Notes: generated by a model from the sequence alone, not told the origin. Shown: positions 53,073 to 61,905, numbered from the stretch's first letter. The stretch is DNA of 64,000 nt from Microbacterium sp. SORGH_AS_0969 (GCF_030818255.1 NZ_JAUTAG010000001.1:682001-746000), one strand, 5' to 3'. Numbers and translations are program-made.

Positions 53073-53723
53073 GTGTCCACCCAGAATCCCGCGCCGTCAC
53101 GCCGCCGTCGTCTCGCCCTTCCCGTCCTCCTCGCCGGGGGGCTCGGATCCCTGATCCTGGCCCTCGGTCTCTCGCCCACCATCTCCGCGTTCACGGCGCA
53201 GATCAAGAACACCGTCGACACGGCCGGCACCGGCACCGTCATCATGCAGGAGAGCAACGCCGACGGCTCGATCACCTGCAACAGCACGGACGGCGGATCC
53301 GTGTCCTCGAACACCGCGACCTGCGCGACCATCAACAAGTACGGCGGCAGCGTGACGATGGTGCCCGGCCAGACCGTGTCGACCGACATCAAGATCAAGA
53401 ACACCGGCAGCGCCGCCGCCACGGGATTCACCCTCACGCCGGGAACCTGTACGCAGACGAACAACGGAACGCCCAACGGCACCGCTACCAACCTCTGCTC
53501 CACCATGACGCTCGTCGTGACCTCGGGTTCGACGACGCTCTACTCGGGAACCCTCCAGGGGTTCGCGTCGTCCGTGAACGTGCTCACCGCCCTCGGCACG
53601 ACATCGGTTCCGTCCGGCTCGACCGTGCCCTTCACGTTCGCGGTGACACTCCCGTCGACGGCGGGGAACACGTACGCCGGTCTCCAGGTGTCGCAGCCGC
53701 TCACCTGGGACTTCAGCAGCTGA
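53073..53723 (+). CDS. TasA/camelysin-like exported protein with SipW-type signal
   Basis: 216 aa. RRRRLALPVLLAGGLGSLIL is a signal anchor, followed by SAFTAQIKNTVDTAGT (residues 39-54), a SipW-type motif after the hydrophobic stretch. The mature part is Ser/Thr/Asn-rich and beta-strand-like with Cys residues (ITCNSTDGG, TATCATI, GTCTQT, NLCSTM), similar to TasA/camelysin biofilm proteins. AGGAG precedes the GTG. It lies 10 nt upstream of a dedicated SipW-like peptidase, so both are one operon. Confidence 0.82.
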   Translation: MSTQNPAPSRRRRLALPVLLAGGLGSLILALGLSPTISAFTAQIKNTVDTAGTGTVIMQESNADGSITCNSTDGGSVSSNTATCATINKYGGSVTMVPGQTVSTDIKIKNTGSAAATGFTLTPGTCTQTNNGTPNGTATNLCSTMTLVVTSGSTTLYSGTLQGFASSVNVLTALGTTSVPSGSTVPFTFAVTLPSTAGNTYAGLQVSQPLTWDFSS

Positions 53724-53733
53724 CGTCGCCCTC

Positions 53734-55455
53734 GTGATCCCGCACCCCGCGGCGACCGCCGTCCGAGGGAGCGCGCGCCCGGCGATCATCGTCGCGGTCG
53801 CACTCGTCCTGCTCTCGGTCGCGGTCGCCGCGGCGTTCGCCATCGCCGGCATCCGCCTGTTCGCGGTCCAGACCCCGAGCATGGGCGAGACCGCGCCGGT
53901 GGGCTCGCTCGTCGTCAGCCGCGCCGAGCCGAACTATGCCGTCGGCGACATCGTCACCTTCTCGACCGGCGACCGCACCGTGACGCACCGCATCGTCGGC
54001 GACTCCGACGGGTCGTTCACCACGCAGGGCGACCTCAACGGGGCGCCGGACGGGAGCCCCGTCGCAGCCGATCAGGTGATCGGTCGCGCCGTGGCGATCC
54101 TGCCCGGCGTCGGATTCCTGCTCCAGGTCGCCCCCTGGCTTCTGTTGGGCGTCGCTCTGACCGAAGCGCTCGTGTGGCTCAGCCTGCGGCAGCCGGGGTG
54201 GATCTGGAGCGCCCGCCTCACGGGATGGTCGTTGACCGTCACGATCGTCGCCCTGTGGCTTCGGCCGTGGTTCAACGTTCAGATGCTCGACTTCCGCCCG
54301 GGCGACGACGGCACCAGCGCGCTTCTTCACGTCGTCAACACCGGGCTGTTCCCGCTCCTCGCGAACGGCACGCGCCTGCTGAGCGGACAGGACGCCGTCG
54401 TCTCCACGACCGACCGCCTCCCCAGCGGCGCCTACGTCCTCACCCCCCAGGCCGATCTCGACCTGCCCCTGCGGCTCCTCGTCATCGCGCTGTGCCTGCT
54501 CCCGCTCGGGGCGGCGTTGCTCATCCGCGACGACGATGCCGTCGCGCTGCCCGACGGACGTCGCCCCCGACCCGACCGCCGCGGCGGCCGGATCGTCGTT
54601 CCGCTCGTGATCATCACGGTGCTCGCGGTCGCCGCGCTCACGACGTTCTCCTCGACCGGAGCGAGCTTCACCGCCCGCATCGCGAACACGAAAGACACCG
54701 CGGGGACGAACCCGTTCTTCAGCTGTCGCGACGCCGCACTCTCCGTCGGCACTTCCGCGACCAAGGGCGCGTACGCCCTCACCCCCACGAACAATCCCGC
54801 CAAGACCGAGAACGACCTCTCCGGCGCCGCCTCCCGGCGCGCGACGTACGCGGTCTCCCCCACCCTCTCGACGAGCGTCGGGTGCCTCCACGACTCCCCC
54901 GCCTCCTCGGTGAGCTTCAACGGCACGTCCCAGTGCCTTTACGTTCCGGGATCGGTGACCAACCCGAACACCTTTACGATCGAGGCCTGGTTCCGCGCTC
55001 CGTCGACCGGACGGGGGAAGATCATCGGCTTCGGCGACGCGAACCAGTCCGCCGCCGACGGTCACTACGACCGACACGTCTACCTCGACCAGACCGGTCG
55101 CATCGTGTTCGGCGTGTACCCGGGGAGTGTGCGGACGATCTCGACCCCGGCCGGGCGTTCGTACGCCGACGGGACGTGGCACGCGGTGGTGGCATCCCTC
55201 TCGAGTGCGGGGATGGCCCTGTACGTCGACGGGAGCCTCGTCGCCACGAACACGTCGATCACCACGGGCGAGAACTACTCGGGGTACTGGAAGATCGGCT
55301 GCGGCAACCTCACCGCGTGGGCCAACGGAACCTCGAACGGCACGATCGACTGGTACGGCCCGTCCTTCTTCACGGGCGAGATCCAGTTCGCGGCGATCTA
55401 CACGCGCGCTCTCTCGGCCGACGAGGTGCGCTCGCACTACGCCGCCGGGCGTTGA
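53734..55455 (+). CDS. SipW-type signal peptidase I fused to a LamG domain
   Basis: 573 aa. First TM helix about residues 17-43, then the ER/SipW-type catalytic set: Ser49 in TPSMGETAPVGSLVV, His85 in TVTHRIVGD, Asp100 and Asp106 in TQGDLNGAPD. His replaces the Lys of bacterial-type enzymes. Two or three further TM segments (about 125-265). Another TM near 288-306 is followed by ASFTARIANTKDTAGT (310-325), almost the same motif as in its presumed substrate upstream. Residues about 370-573 are a LamG/concanavalin-like domain (SVSFNGTSQCLYVPG, TIEAWFRAP, YWKIGCGN). A LamG module on a signal peptidase is unusual; it may be released by self-cleavage. Confidence 0.85.
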   Translation: MIPHPAATAVRGSARPAIIVAVALVLLSVAVAAAFAIAGIRLFAVQTPSMGETAPVGSLVVSRAEPNYAVGDIVTFSTGDRTVTHRIVGDSDGSFTTQGDLNGAPDGSPVAADQVIGRAVAILPGVGFLLQVAPWLLLGVALTEALVWLSLRQPGWIWSARLTGWSLTVTIVALWLRPWFNVQMLDFRPGDDGTSALLHVVNTGLFPLLANGTRLLSGQDAVVSTTDRLPSGAYVLTPQADLDLPLRLLVIALCLLPLGAALLIRDDDAVALPDGRRPRPDRRGGRIVVPLVIITVLAVAALTTFSSTGASFTARIANTKDTAGTNPFFSCRDAALSVGTSATKGAYALTPTNNPAKTENDLSGAASRRATYAVSPTLSTSVGCLHDSPASSVSFNGTSQCLYVPGSVTNPNTFTIEAWFRAPSTGRGKIIGFGDANQSAADGHYDRHVYLDQTGRIVFGVYPGSVRTISTPAGRSYADGTWHAVVASLSSAGMALYVDGSLVATNTSITTGENYSGYWKIGCGNLTAWANGTSNGTIDWYGPSFFTGEIQFAAIYTRALSADEVRSHYAAGR

Positions 55456-55489
55456 CGCACACCTCGTGCGAGACAAGGCCGCGCACGCC

Positions 55490-55528
55490 GGCGGCGCGGC
55501 ATCCGGAATCCCCCGATGCCGCGCCGCC
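55490..55528. terminator. Perfect 14-bp hairpin between convergent genes
   Basis: GGCGGCGCGGCATC (55490-55503) and GATGCCGCGCCGCC (55515-55528) around an 11-nt loop, between the SipW-LamG stop and the APC permease stop. It could serve both strands. No U-tract. Confidence 0.65.
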
Positions 55529-55533
55529 ACCGA

Positions 55534-56889
55534 TCACGCCGGGATGCGTTCGGGCGCCTCGGCCTCTTCGTCGAACTCGACCTCGGGCGGGCGACGGCGG
55601 AAGCCGCGGGTCAGCACCGCGAGCCAGACGACGCCGACCCCGATCCACACGAGACCGACCGTGAGCGCGAGCGGCGACAGGCTGAACCACAGCCACGCGG
55701 TGAGCGCGAAGCCGAGCGCGGGCAGGACCCCGTATCGGAACGCGGCGACTCCCCCGCGACGACCCTCGTCGATGAGGAAGTGCTTGATCACCGACAGGTT
55801 GACGAGCGAGAACGCGGCCAACGCACCGAAGCTGATGAGGGATGCCACCGTGTTCAGGTCGGCGAACAGCGCGGCGAGCGAGACGACACCGACGAAGATC
55901 GCCGCGCCGATCGGCGTCCGATAGCGCTTGCTCAGCCGAGCGAAGAAGCTCGGCAGCACGCCGTCACGCCCCATCGCGAACAGGATGCGCGCCACGCTCG
56001 CCTGCGAGGCGAGCGCCGCGGCGATGCAGCCCGCGATGTACGCGATGAGGAAGAAGAGCTCGAGCCAGCGCCCCGCGGCGACCTCCATGATCTGGTTCGC
56101 CGCGGCATCCGGGTTCTCGATGTCGGCGACGTTCGGGATGACGAGGGTCGACACGTACGCGATCACGGTGAAGATGAGCCCGCCGATGATCGTGGTCAGG
56201 ATGATCGCCCGCGGGACCGTGCGCTCGGGGTCGCGCGCCTCCTCGGAGAGGGTCGAGATGGCGTCGAACCCGAGGAAGGACAGGGCGAGCATGGCCGCAC
56301 CCGCGAGGAGGCCGGGGAAAGTGAGGCCGGCATCGTAGAGCGGCTGCAGCAACGAGACGCCGGGGTTCTGCAGGACGTGAAGCACCGCGCACACGACGAA
56401 CACGGCCGCGAACACGAGCTGCAGACCCACCAGCACGAGGTTGGCGTTGCGCACGACCGTGATGCCCACGATGTTCAGCCCGGTGATGAGGAGGACGCCC
56501 GCCAGAGCGAACACCCACGGCGGGATGCCGGGCAGTTGGGCGTTGAGGTAGATGCCCATCAGCACGTAGTTGATGAGCGGGAGAAGCAGGTAGTCGATCA
56601 TGAGCGACCACCCGGTGAGGAAGCCGACGTGACCGCCGAACGCGCGGCGGGCGTAGGTGTACGCGCTGCCCGCACGGGGGAACGCCTTCACGAGCGCCGC
56701 GTAGCTGAACGCGGTGAAGAGCATGGCGACGAGCGTGACGAGGTAGGCCGTCGGCACGTGGCCGCCGGTCGTGACGGCGACGAGGCCGTACGTGGTGAAG
56801 ACGGTCAGCGGCACCATGTAGGCGAGGCCGAAGATGACGAGGGAGGGAACTCCCATGACTCGCCGGAGCGAGGTTTCGGAGGAGGTCAC
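55534..56889 (-). CDS. APC-family amino acid permease
   Basis: 451 aa, 12 TM helices. Family signs: GLAYMVPLTVFTTYGLVAVT, AFSYAALVKAFPRAGSAYTY (helix 2-3 G-S-A-Y motif), GWSLMIDYLLLPLINYVLMG, LSFLGFDAISTLSEEARDPE (helix 6-7), GRDGVLPSFFARLSKRYRTP. It imports amino acids or amines with H+ or in exchange. AGGA 6 nt before the GTG. It starts 17 nt after the amidohydrolase gene in one operon, under operator O2, suggesting uptake of the compound that the operon degrades. Confidence 0.92.
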   Translation of the reverse strand: MTSSETSLRRVMGVPSLVIFGLAYMVPLTVFTTYGLVAVTTGGHVPTAYLVTLVAMLFTAFSYAALVKAFPRAGSAYTYARRAFGGHVGFLTGWSLMIDYLLLPLINYVLMGIYLNAQLPGIPPWVFALAGVLLITGLNIVGITVVRNANLVLVGLQLVFAAVFVVCAVLHVLQNPGVSLLQPLYDAGLTFPGLLAGAAMLALSFLGFDAISTLSEEARDPERTVPRAIILTTIIGGLIFTVIAYVSTLVIPNVADIENPDAAANQIMEVAAGRWLELFFLIAYIAGCIAAALASQASVARILFAMGRDGVLPSFFARLSKRYRTPIGAAIFVGVVSLAALFADLNTVASLISFGALAAFSLVNLSVIKHFLIDEGRRGGVAAFRYGVLPALGFALTAWLWFSLSPLALTVGLVWIGVGVVWLAVLTRGFRRRPPEVEFDEEAEAPERIPA

Positions 56890-56906
56890 GGTTTTCCTGT
56901 TCGGGG

Positions 56907-58523
56907 TCAGAAGGAGCGAGGCGGAGTGGCGCCGGCGAGCGCCGACGCCGTGAAGGTGCGGATGCCGCGTCGCCACGTCCCGCGGATACGGGCATCGGCG
57001 ATGCGGTCGACCGGCTCGCGGCGGATGTCGCGATCGAGCCAGACGAGGTCGGCGACCATGCCGGGGCGAAGAGCGCCGCGGTGAGCGTCGTCGCCGGCCT
57101 GCCATGCGACGCCGCTCGTGGCGGCGTCGAGGGCTTCGTCGAGGGTGAGTCGTTCCTCGGGCTGCCAGCCGCCGGCGGGCTGCCCGTCTTCGTCCTGGCG
57201 GGTCGCCGCGGTGCGGATGCCGAGGAGCACATCCGGTGAGGTGACGGGCCAGTCGCTGCCGAAGCTGAGGTGCGCGCCGGCGGTGCGCGCGGCACGCATG
57301 CGGTACTGCCTCTCCCTCAGGGGGCCGAGGCGCGGCAGCGTGAGCTCGGTCATCACGGCGTCGGGGACGGCCCACTGGGGCTGGAAGCAGAAGGTGACCT
57401 CGAGTTCGGCGAGTCGCGGCAGGTCGGCCGGGTCGACGATCTGCGCGTGGGCGATCGTGAGGCGGCGCCCGCGGCGGAGGCTCTCTCGAATGCCCTCCGC
57501 TGCGCCGATCGCCGCCCGCACCGCTGCGTCGCCGATCGCGTGCAGGTGCACATCGAACCCGGCGGCGTCGCACGCGGCGACGGCTTCGCCGAGCTGATCC
57601 GGATGCCAGTTCGGCAGGCCGCGGGTGTGGGCATCGTGGTAGCAGTCGAGCAGGTGCGCGGTGCGGTTCTCGAGGATGCCGTCGACGAAGAACTTCACGG
57701 TCCGCGCCGTGAGACCCGGGACCCCCGCGATGCCGTCCGCGGCGCGGCGCAGGTCGTCCAGCTGCGCGGGCCAGCGCGCGGGGTCGGCACGCAGGGCGAG
57801 ATCGACGTCGACCGCGAGCCGACCGCTCTCCGCCGCTGCCACCCACGAGGGGAGGTCGTCGAGCTCGGTCCAGGCCTCTTGCGCCCAGGCGATCCCGTTC
57901 GCCGCGAGACGTTCGGTGGCCCAGGCGAGCGCCTCGACGTCGGCCGCGACGGACGGACGCGGCGCGCGGTCCAAGACCAGGTCGATCGCCGGTCGCTCGA
58001 CGAGCGTGCCGAGCGGGGAGCCGTCGGGACGGCGCTCGATGCGTCCGAGCGCGGGCTCGGGGGTCTCGGCATCCAGTCCCGCCGCCCGCAGGGCCGCGGT
58101 GTTCGCCCAGACCGTGTGATAGTCCCACGCGTGCAGGACGACGGGCCGCTCGGCCTCCGCCTCGTCGAGCCAGCGGGCGTCGAACATCCCGCCCGGGACG
58201 ATCGTGGCGTCGTAGCTGCCGCCGATGAGCCAGGCGTCGTCGCTGTCCGCGGCCCACGCGCGGACCCTCTCGACGATCTCGGCGACGGAGGTCGCATCGC
58301 GCAGTTCCGGCCCGCGCCGCTCGCGACCGGCGAGCAGGGGGTGGGCGTGTCCGTCGCCGAACGCGGGGAGCAGAAGCCCTCCCTCGAGGTCGACCACCTC
58401 GGCATCGTCGGGGACCGGCGAGCCCGCGGATGCCACGACCCCGTCGATCACGACGAGTCGGTCGATGTCGGCCGTCGATCCGTCGACACGGATCGCGCCG
58501 TTCGTGAACACCACGACCGCCAT
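56907..58523 (-). CDS. Amidohydrolase (YtcJ-like)
   Basis: 538 aa metal-dependent hydrolase of the amidohydrolase superfamily. Motifs: LLLPAFGDGHAHPLL (HxH on strand 1), KFFVDGILENRTAHLLD, VHLHAIGDAAVRAAI (His), LTIAHAQIVDPADL (His), LSFGSDWPVTSPDVLLG (final Asp). It probably hydrolyses an amide or N-acyl group in the cytoplasm. A strong AAGGAGG lies 5 nt before the ATG. First gene of the operon with the APC permease. Operator O2 lies about 30 bp upstream of the start, and the TetR gene is divergent. Confidence 0.9.
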   Translation of the reverse strand: MAVVVFTNGAIRVDGSTADIDRLVVIDGVVASAGSPVPDDAEVVDLEGGLLLPAFGDGHAHPLLAGRERRGPELRDATSVAEIVERVRAWAADSDDAWLIGGSYDATIVPGGMFDARWLDEAEAERPVVLHAWDYHTVWANTAALRAAGLDAETPEPALGRIERRPDGSPLGTLVERPAIDLVLDRAPRPSVAADVEALAWATERLAANGIAWAQEAWTELDDLPSWVAAAESGRLAVDVDLALRADPARWPAQLDDLRRAADGIAGVPGLTARTVKFFVDGILENRTAHLLDCYHDAHTRGLPNWHPDQLGEAVAACDAAGFDVHLHAIGDAAVRAAIGAAEGIRESLRRGRRLTIAHAQIVDPADLPRLAELEVTFCFQPQWAVPDAVMTELTLPRLGPLRERQYRMRAARTAGAHLSFGSDWPVTSPDVLLGIRTAATRQDEDGQPAGGWQPEERLTLDEALDAATSGVAWQAGDDAHRGALRPGMVADLVWLDRDIRREPVDRIADARIRGTWRRGIRTFTASALAGATPPRSF

Positions 58524-58550
58524 GGAAACCTCCTTGAGACCACGCTGCGA

Positions 58551-58572
58551 GAAACATACAGCGTAGGTTTTA
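58551..58572. promoter_or_regulatory. Palindromic operator O2 (TetR type)
   Basis: AAACATAC-AGC-GTAGGTTT (58552-58570), identical to O1 except for one arm base. It lies between the amidohydrolase start (58523) and the divergent TetR gene (58693), and carries TATGTT on the minus strand as a possible -10. Confidence 0.75.
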
Positions 58573-58692
58573 GGAACGCTACGACTTTTCCTCACGACGA
58601 ATCCGCCGTTTCCTCGACTCGTCACGAACCCGATACACGCCCGAAACGCGGGCATCGCGTAACGTGGTCGAACCCGACCGAAAGGCCCCGAC

Positions 58693-59316
58693 GTGCCACG
58701 GCCGCCGCACCCCAAGCTCTCGCGCGAGGCGATCGCCCGCGCCGCCCTCGCTCTCGTCGATCGCGACGGCAGTGACGGGGCGAGCATCCGGCGCGTCGCC
58801 GACCGCCTGAAGGTGCACCCGACCTCGCTCTACAACCACGTGCCGAACCTCGCGGCGCTCATCGAAGACGTCCGCGCGCTGGTCTCGCAGCGCATCGACT
58901 CATCCTCGCTCCGTGACGACGAGTGGGAGGAGGGCCTGCGACGGTGGGCACGTTCCTACCGGGACGCCTTCCGTCGTCACCCCCGGACGATCCCGCTGCT
59001 CATGTCGCACCGGTCGTCGGCGCCGCTGCTGATGTCGCAGTACGAGGACTTCGCCGTCGCCGCCGAGCGCGTCGGCTGGAAGAGCGACGACATCCTCCCG
59101 CTGCTCACGGCCTTCGAGTCGTTCATCCTCGGCAGCGTGCTCGACATGTCGGGCCCGACCGTGATGTTCGATCCGACCGGACAGGAAGAGAGCGTTCCCC
59201 GCTTCGCGGCGGCCTACGCCACCCTCGTCGACCAGGACCCGGCCGACCCGGTCGCGACTCGCGCTTTCGAGCTCGGCCTCTCGCTCCTCATCGCCGGAGC
59301 CCGACCGCGGGAGTGA
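58693..59316 (+). CDS. TetR-family transcriptional regulator
   Basis: 207 aa. N-terminal HTH: REAIARAALALVDRDGSDGA, SIRRVADRLKVHPTSLYNHV. The C-terminal domain is of the TetR_C_1 (tetracycline repressor-like) type with EEGLRRWARSYRDAFRRHPR, AAERVGWKSDDILPLLTAFE and a terminal helix. Divergent from the amidohydrolase-permease operon and next to O2; O1 at 52.8 kb carries the same palindrome. It is the obvious candidate repressor of both units, with the operon substrate as inducer (inference). GTG start, weak AAGG upstream. Confidence 0.9.
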   Translation: MPRPPHPKLSREAIARAALALVDRDGSDGASIRRVADRLKVHPTSLYNHVPNLAALIEDVRALVSQRIDSSSLRDDEWEEGLRRWARSYRDAFRRHPRTIPLLMSHRSSAPLLMSQYEDFAVAAERVGWKSDDILPLLTAFESFILGSVLDMSGPTVMFDPTGQEESVPRFAAAYATLVDQDPADPVATRAFELGLSLLIAGARPRE

Positions 59317-59328
59317 GGCCGGACGCGG

Positions 59329-60132
59329 TCACATGTGCGCGTATCGCGCGCGGGCGAAGCAGAAGAGGCCGTAGACGACGAGGCCCGCACCGACGAGCCA
59401 CAGCACGACCTGCCCGAACGGCAGACCCGCGAGCGAGCGCAAGGCGGCGTCGAGTCCGCCTGCGGTCGAGGGGTCGTGCTTCAGCGCGGCGACCACGAAC
59501 AGCACGCCCGCCACGCCGACGGCCACGCCCTTGGCGATGTACCCCACCATGCCGAAGGTGCGGATGCCGCGCCCCGCCGCCCCGCCGGGGATCGACATGT
59601 GCTTCTCGAACGCCTTCGTGAACCCGCGAACGACGAAGGCGACACCGACGGCCGCGACGCCGAGTCCGATGACGACGAGCAGCACCACCCCGGCTGGGCT
59701 CGACAGCAGCTGCGCGGACATCGTCTGCGACGACTGCGACGAGCTCGAGCGTCCGCCGAGCGCCACGGTGAGAGCGGTGAACGCGATCGCAGCGTAGGCG
59801 ACGGCGGTGCCGACGAACTTCGCTCGATGCGCCCAGCGCTTCTTGGCATCCGGGTCCTGCTCGACGATCGCCTCGGCGATCTGCCACACCGCGAGCGCGG
59901 CCAGGCCGACGGCGATGACCCAGAGCAGCACCACTCCCGCGGGAACCTGAGCGACCTTCTCCAACGCCCCGCTCTGGTCGGCGCTGTCGCCGCCGGATCC
60001 GGTGGCGATCGAGATCGCGATCACCCCGATCAGCAGGTGGAGCAGGCCGAGCACGACGTATCCGACGCGCGCGGCGACCTCGAAAACGGTCGAGTCCTGC
60101 GCTCTGTTCGCGGCGGCCGAGGGAGTGGTCAT
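59329..60132 (-). CDS. DUF1206 membrane protein
   Basis: 267 aa, three repeats of a two-helix unit, each starting AARVGYVVLGLLHLLIGVIA-like (second AKFVGTAVAYAAIAFTALTV, third IRTFGMVGYIAKGVAVGVAG), as in DUF1206. Six TM helices in total. Function unknown. TACGGT is 6 nt before the ATG. Its 3' end converges with the TetR gene, 12 nt apart. Confidence 0.9.
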   Translation of the reverse strand: MTTPSAAANRAQDSTVFEVAARVGYVVLGLLHLLIGVIAISIATGSGGDSADQSGALEKVAQVPAGVVLLWVIAVGLAALAVWQIAEAIVEQDPDAKKRWAHRAKFVGTAVAYAAIAFTALTVALGGRSSSSQSSQTMSAQLLSSPAGVVLLVVIGLGVAAVGVAFVVRGFTKAFEKHMSIPGGAAGRGIRTFGMVGYIAKGVAVGVAGVLFVVAALKHDPSTAGGLDAALRSLAGLPFGQVVLWLVGAGLVVYGLFCFARARYAHM

Positions 60133-60148
60133 CCGGGAACCGTAGTCC

Positions 60149-60826
60149 TCACGAACCCGTCACGGCGAGGCGTTGCGCTCGACGCTCGCGGACCACTTGG
60201 ATGAGCGCCCACACGAACGTCGAGACCGCGACCCCCTCGAGAGCACCGGCGACGACGTCCGAGAGCCAGTGCGCGTGCAGGTAGGTACGGCTCCACATCA
60301 TCAACACCACCCAGACAGCACCGGTGATCCACACCCACCGGCGGCGCAGGATCAGCCCGAGCACGACGGCGATGGTCGTCGCCACCGCCGTGTGGCCCGA
60401 GGGGAAGGATGTCGCCATCGTCTCGGCCAGGGAGTCGGCGGGCCGCTGCCGCGCGATGATCGCGGCCATCGGGGCGCCGATCGCCACGACGAGAGCGATG
60501 GATGCCGCAACCGTCAGCGCGTCCCACGGGCGACGCCGGAGGGCGAAGACGATCGTCGTCGCCACCCCGATCACGATCATGCCGATCGTGCCGCCCACGA
60601 TCGCGGGGACCCACGCGAGGATCACGCCCACCGGGGTCGCGATCGCCGCCATCGCGGCATCCCACCACACGTCGACGTCGAGGGCCGTGTGTCCGTTCAG
60701 GGCGACGGCGAGGCGCAGGGCGACGAACGCGACCGTGGCCAGCGCGCCGACGACGAGGGCGATGGCGCGGCGTGCGTCCGCTTCGGCGACGGGGAGCGCC
60801 GGGGCGTCGGCGGGTATGGCATCCAT
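60149..60826 (-). CDS. PAP2-type membrane phosphatase
   Basis: 225 aa, about six TM helices. Phosphatase motifs: AIIARQRPAD (KxxxxxxRP-like, with R-x-R-P), FPSGHTAVA (PSGH) and SRTYLHAHWLSDVVAG (SRxxxxxHxxxD). It probably dephosphorylates undecaprenyl pyrophosphate or phosphatidic-acid-like lipids outside the membrane. Next gene downstream is DUF1206 after 16 nt, so they may share a transcript. Confidence 0.92.
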   Translation of the reverse strand: MDAIPADAPALPVAEADARRAIALVVGALATVAFVALRLAVALNGHTALDVDVWWDAAMAAIATPVGVILAWVPAIVGGTIGMIVIGVATTIVFALRRRPWDALTVAASIALVVAIGAPMAAIIARQRPADSLAETMATSFPSGHTAVATTIAVVLGLILRRRWVWITGAVWVVLMMWSRTYLHAHWLSDVVAGALEGVAVSTFVWALIQVVRERRAQRLAVTGS

Positions 60827-60912
60827 CCCGGAATCGTGACAGGACCGGATGCCGCGGAGCCAGGGATTGCGTCCGGGGGCGCGAGCGCTCCCGAGGCGCC
60901 TCGCACGGCCAC

Positions 60913-60983
60913 CGCATAAACGCTGTTCGCGCGCAGAAACACGTGCACAGCGCGTTTATGCGCGCGGATCGCGTTTATGCGCG
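60913..60983. repeat. Phased inverted element (CGCATAAACG family)
   Basis: CGCATAAACG-CTGT (60913-60926) opposes ACAGCGCGTTTATGCG (60947-60962), and a second direct GCGTTTATGCGCG (60971-60983) follows the first (60952) by exactly 19 bp. One forward and two reverse motifs, as in the element at 35980. Confidence 0.9.
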
Positions 60984-61082
60984 ACGCGGGAAAAGCCTGC
61001 TCGAGGAACAACACCGGGCCTGAACGACGGCGTCGACGAGCTCATCGCTGAGAGAATGGAGCCGAGGAGAAGGAGACCACCG

Positions 61083-61265
61083 ATGGCTGCACTCGATTCG
61101 CGGGAGGCCCGGCGTGAGCTCGTGATCGACACCATGGCGAGCTGGGCCCTCGAAGATATGGAGCCCACCCCGGAGATGGTGCAAGACATCGGCCTCTACG
61201 TCGAGGGGAAGATCTCGACGGCGGAGATCATCGAGAAGGTCAAGCGCGGGGGCTACCGTGACTGA
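61083..61265 (+). CDS. VbhA-type antitoxin of a Fic toxin
   Basis: 60 aa, three-helix protein. IDTMASWALEDMEPTPEMVQ, then DIGLYVEGKISTAEIIEKVK. The E-G pair in LYVEGKIS corresponds to the inhibitory (S/T)xxxE(G/N) motif of Fic antitoxins, but the first residue is Gly instead of Ser/Thr. Inhibition works by a Glu blocking the ATP site of Fic. AGGAGAAGGAG gives a strong ribosome-binding site. Its end overlaps the Fic start by 8 nt. Confidence 0.85.
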   Translation: MAALDSREARRELVIDTMASWALEDMEPTPEMVQDIGLYVEGKISTAEIIEKVKRGGYRD

Positions 61266-61905
61266 CGGTTTCGTCGACCCGTACGTCTATCCGGGTTCGA
61301 GCGTCTTGAAGAACCTTCTCGACGAACGCGACCGGAACCGTCTCGAACGCCAGGAGTATCAACTCACCCTTGCCCGCCGGATGGAGCTCGAAGTCGCCCC
61401 GATCACGGGGCCCTTCGACCTTGCCCGGTGGACCGAGACCCACCGTCGCCTCTTCCAGGACGTGTACGCGTGGGCCGGCCGGATCCGCACGGTCGAGATC
61501 AGCAAGGGTTCATCTCAGTTCCATGCCTCGGCGCTCATCCCGTCCGCGGCAGGGAGCACCCTCGACTGGCTTGCGACGTCCGGTCTCTTGAACCCCGAGA
61601 TCGACGAGCCCGAGTTCGTGGTGCTGGCAAGCGATCTGCTCGAGAAGATGAATGACATCCATCCTTTCCGCGAAGGCAACGGTCGGACGCAGCGCGCCTT
61701 CCTCGACCAGGTCGCGCGGGTATCGGGTCGTCGGCTCGCCTGGCGCAACGTCACTTCCCGGGAACACCTGACCGCCAGTATCCGCGCCTTCAACGCGGGG
61801 AACGGCGAGCCGTTTCGACCGATACTCGAACTCGTGCGTCAGCCTCCGCTCGACGGCCTGTCGCCCCTCGATCCGTCCGTCTACCAGGTGACGAAGCCGA
61901 TCTGA
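61258..61905 (+). CDS. fic: Fic-domain AMP transferase (toxin)
   Basis: 215 aa. The Fic motif HPFREGNGR lies at residues 135-143 (family HPFx[DE]GNGRxxR; here HPFREGNGRTQR), with the flap region IRTVEISKGSSQF. It would AMPylate a target such as DNA gyrase or topoisomerase IV, as shown for VbhT/FicT. The GTG start overlaps the antitoxin stop, so the toxin is made only with its antitoxin. The inhibitory helix is not in the toxin itself, which fits class I Fic. Confidence 0.93.
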   Translation: MTDGFVDPYVYPGSSVLKNLLDERDRNRLERQEYQLTLARRMELEVAPITGPFDLARWTETHRRLFQDVYAWAGRIRTVEISKGSSQFHASALIPSAAGSTLDWLATSGLLNPEIDEPEFVVLASDLLEKMNDIHPFREGNGRTQRAFLDQVARVSGRRLAWRNVTSREHLTASIRAFNAGNGEPFRPILELVRQPPLDGLSPLDPSVYQVTKPI

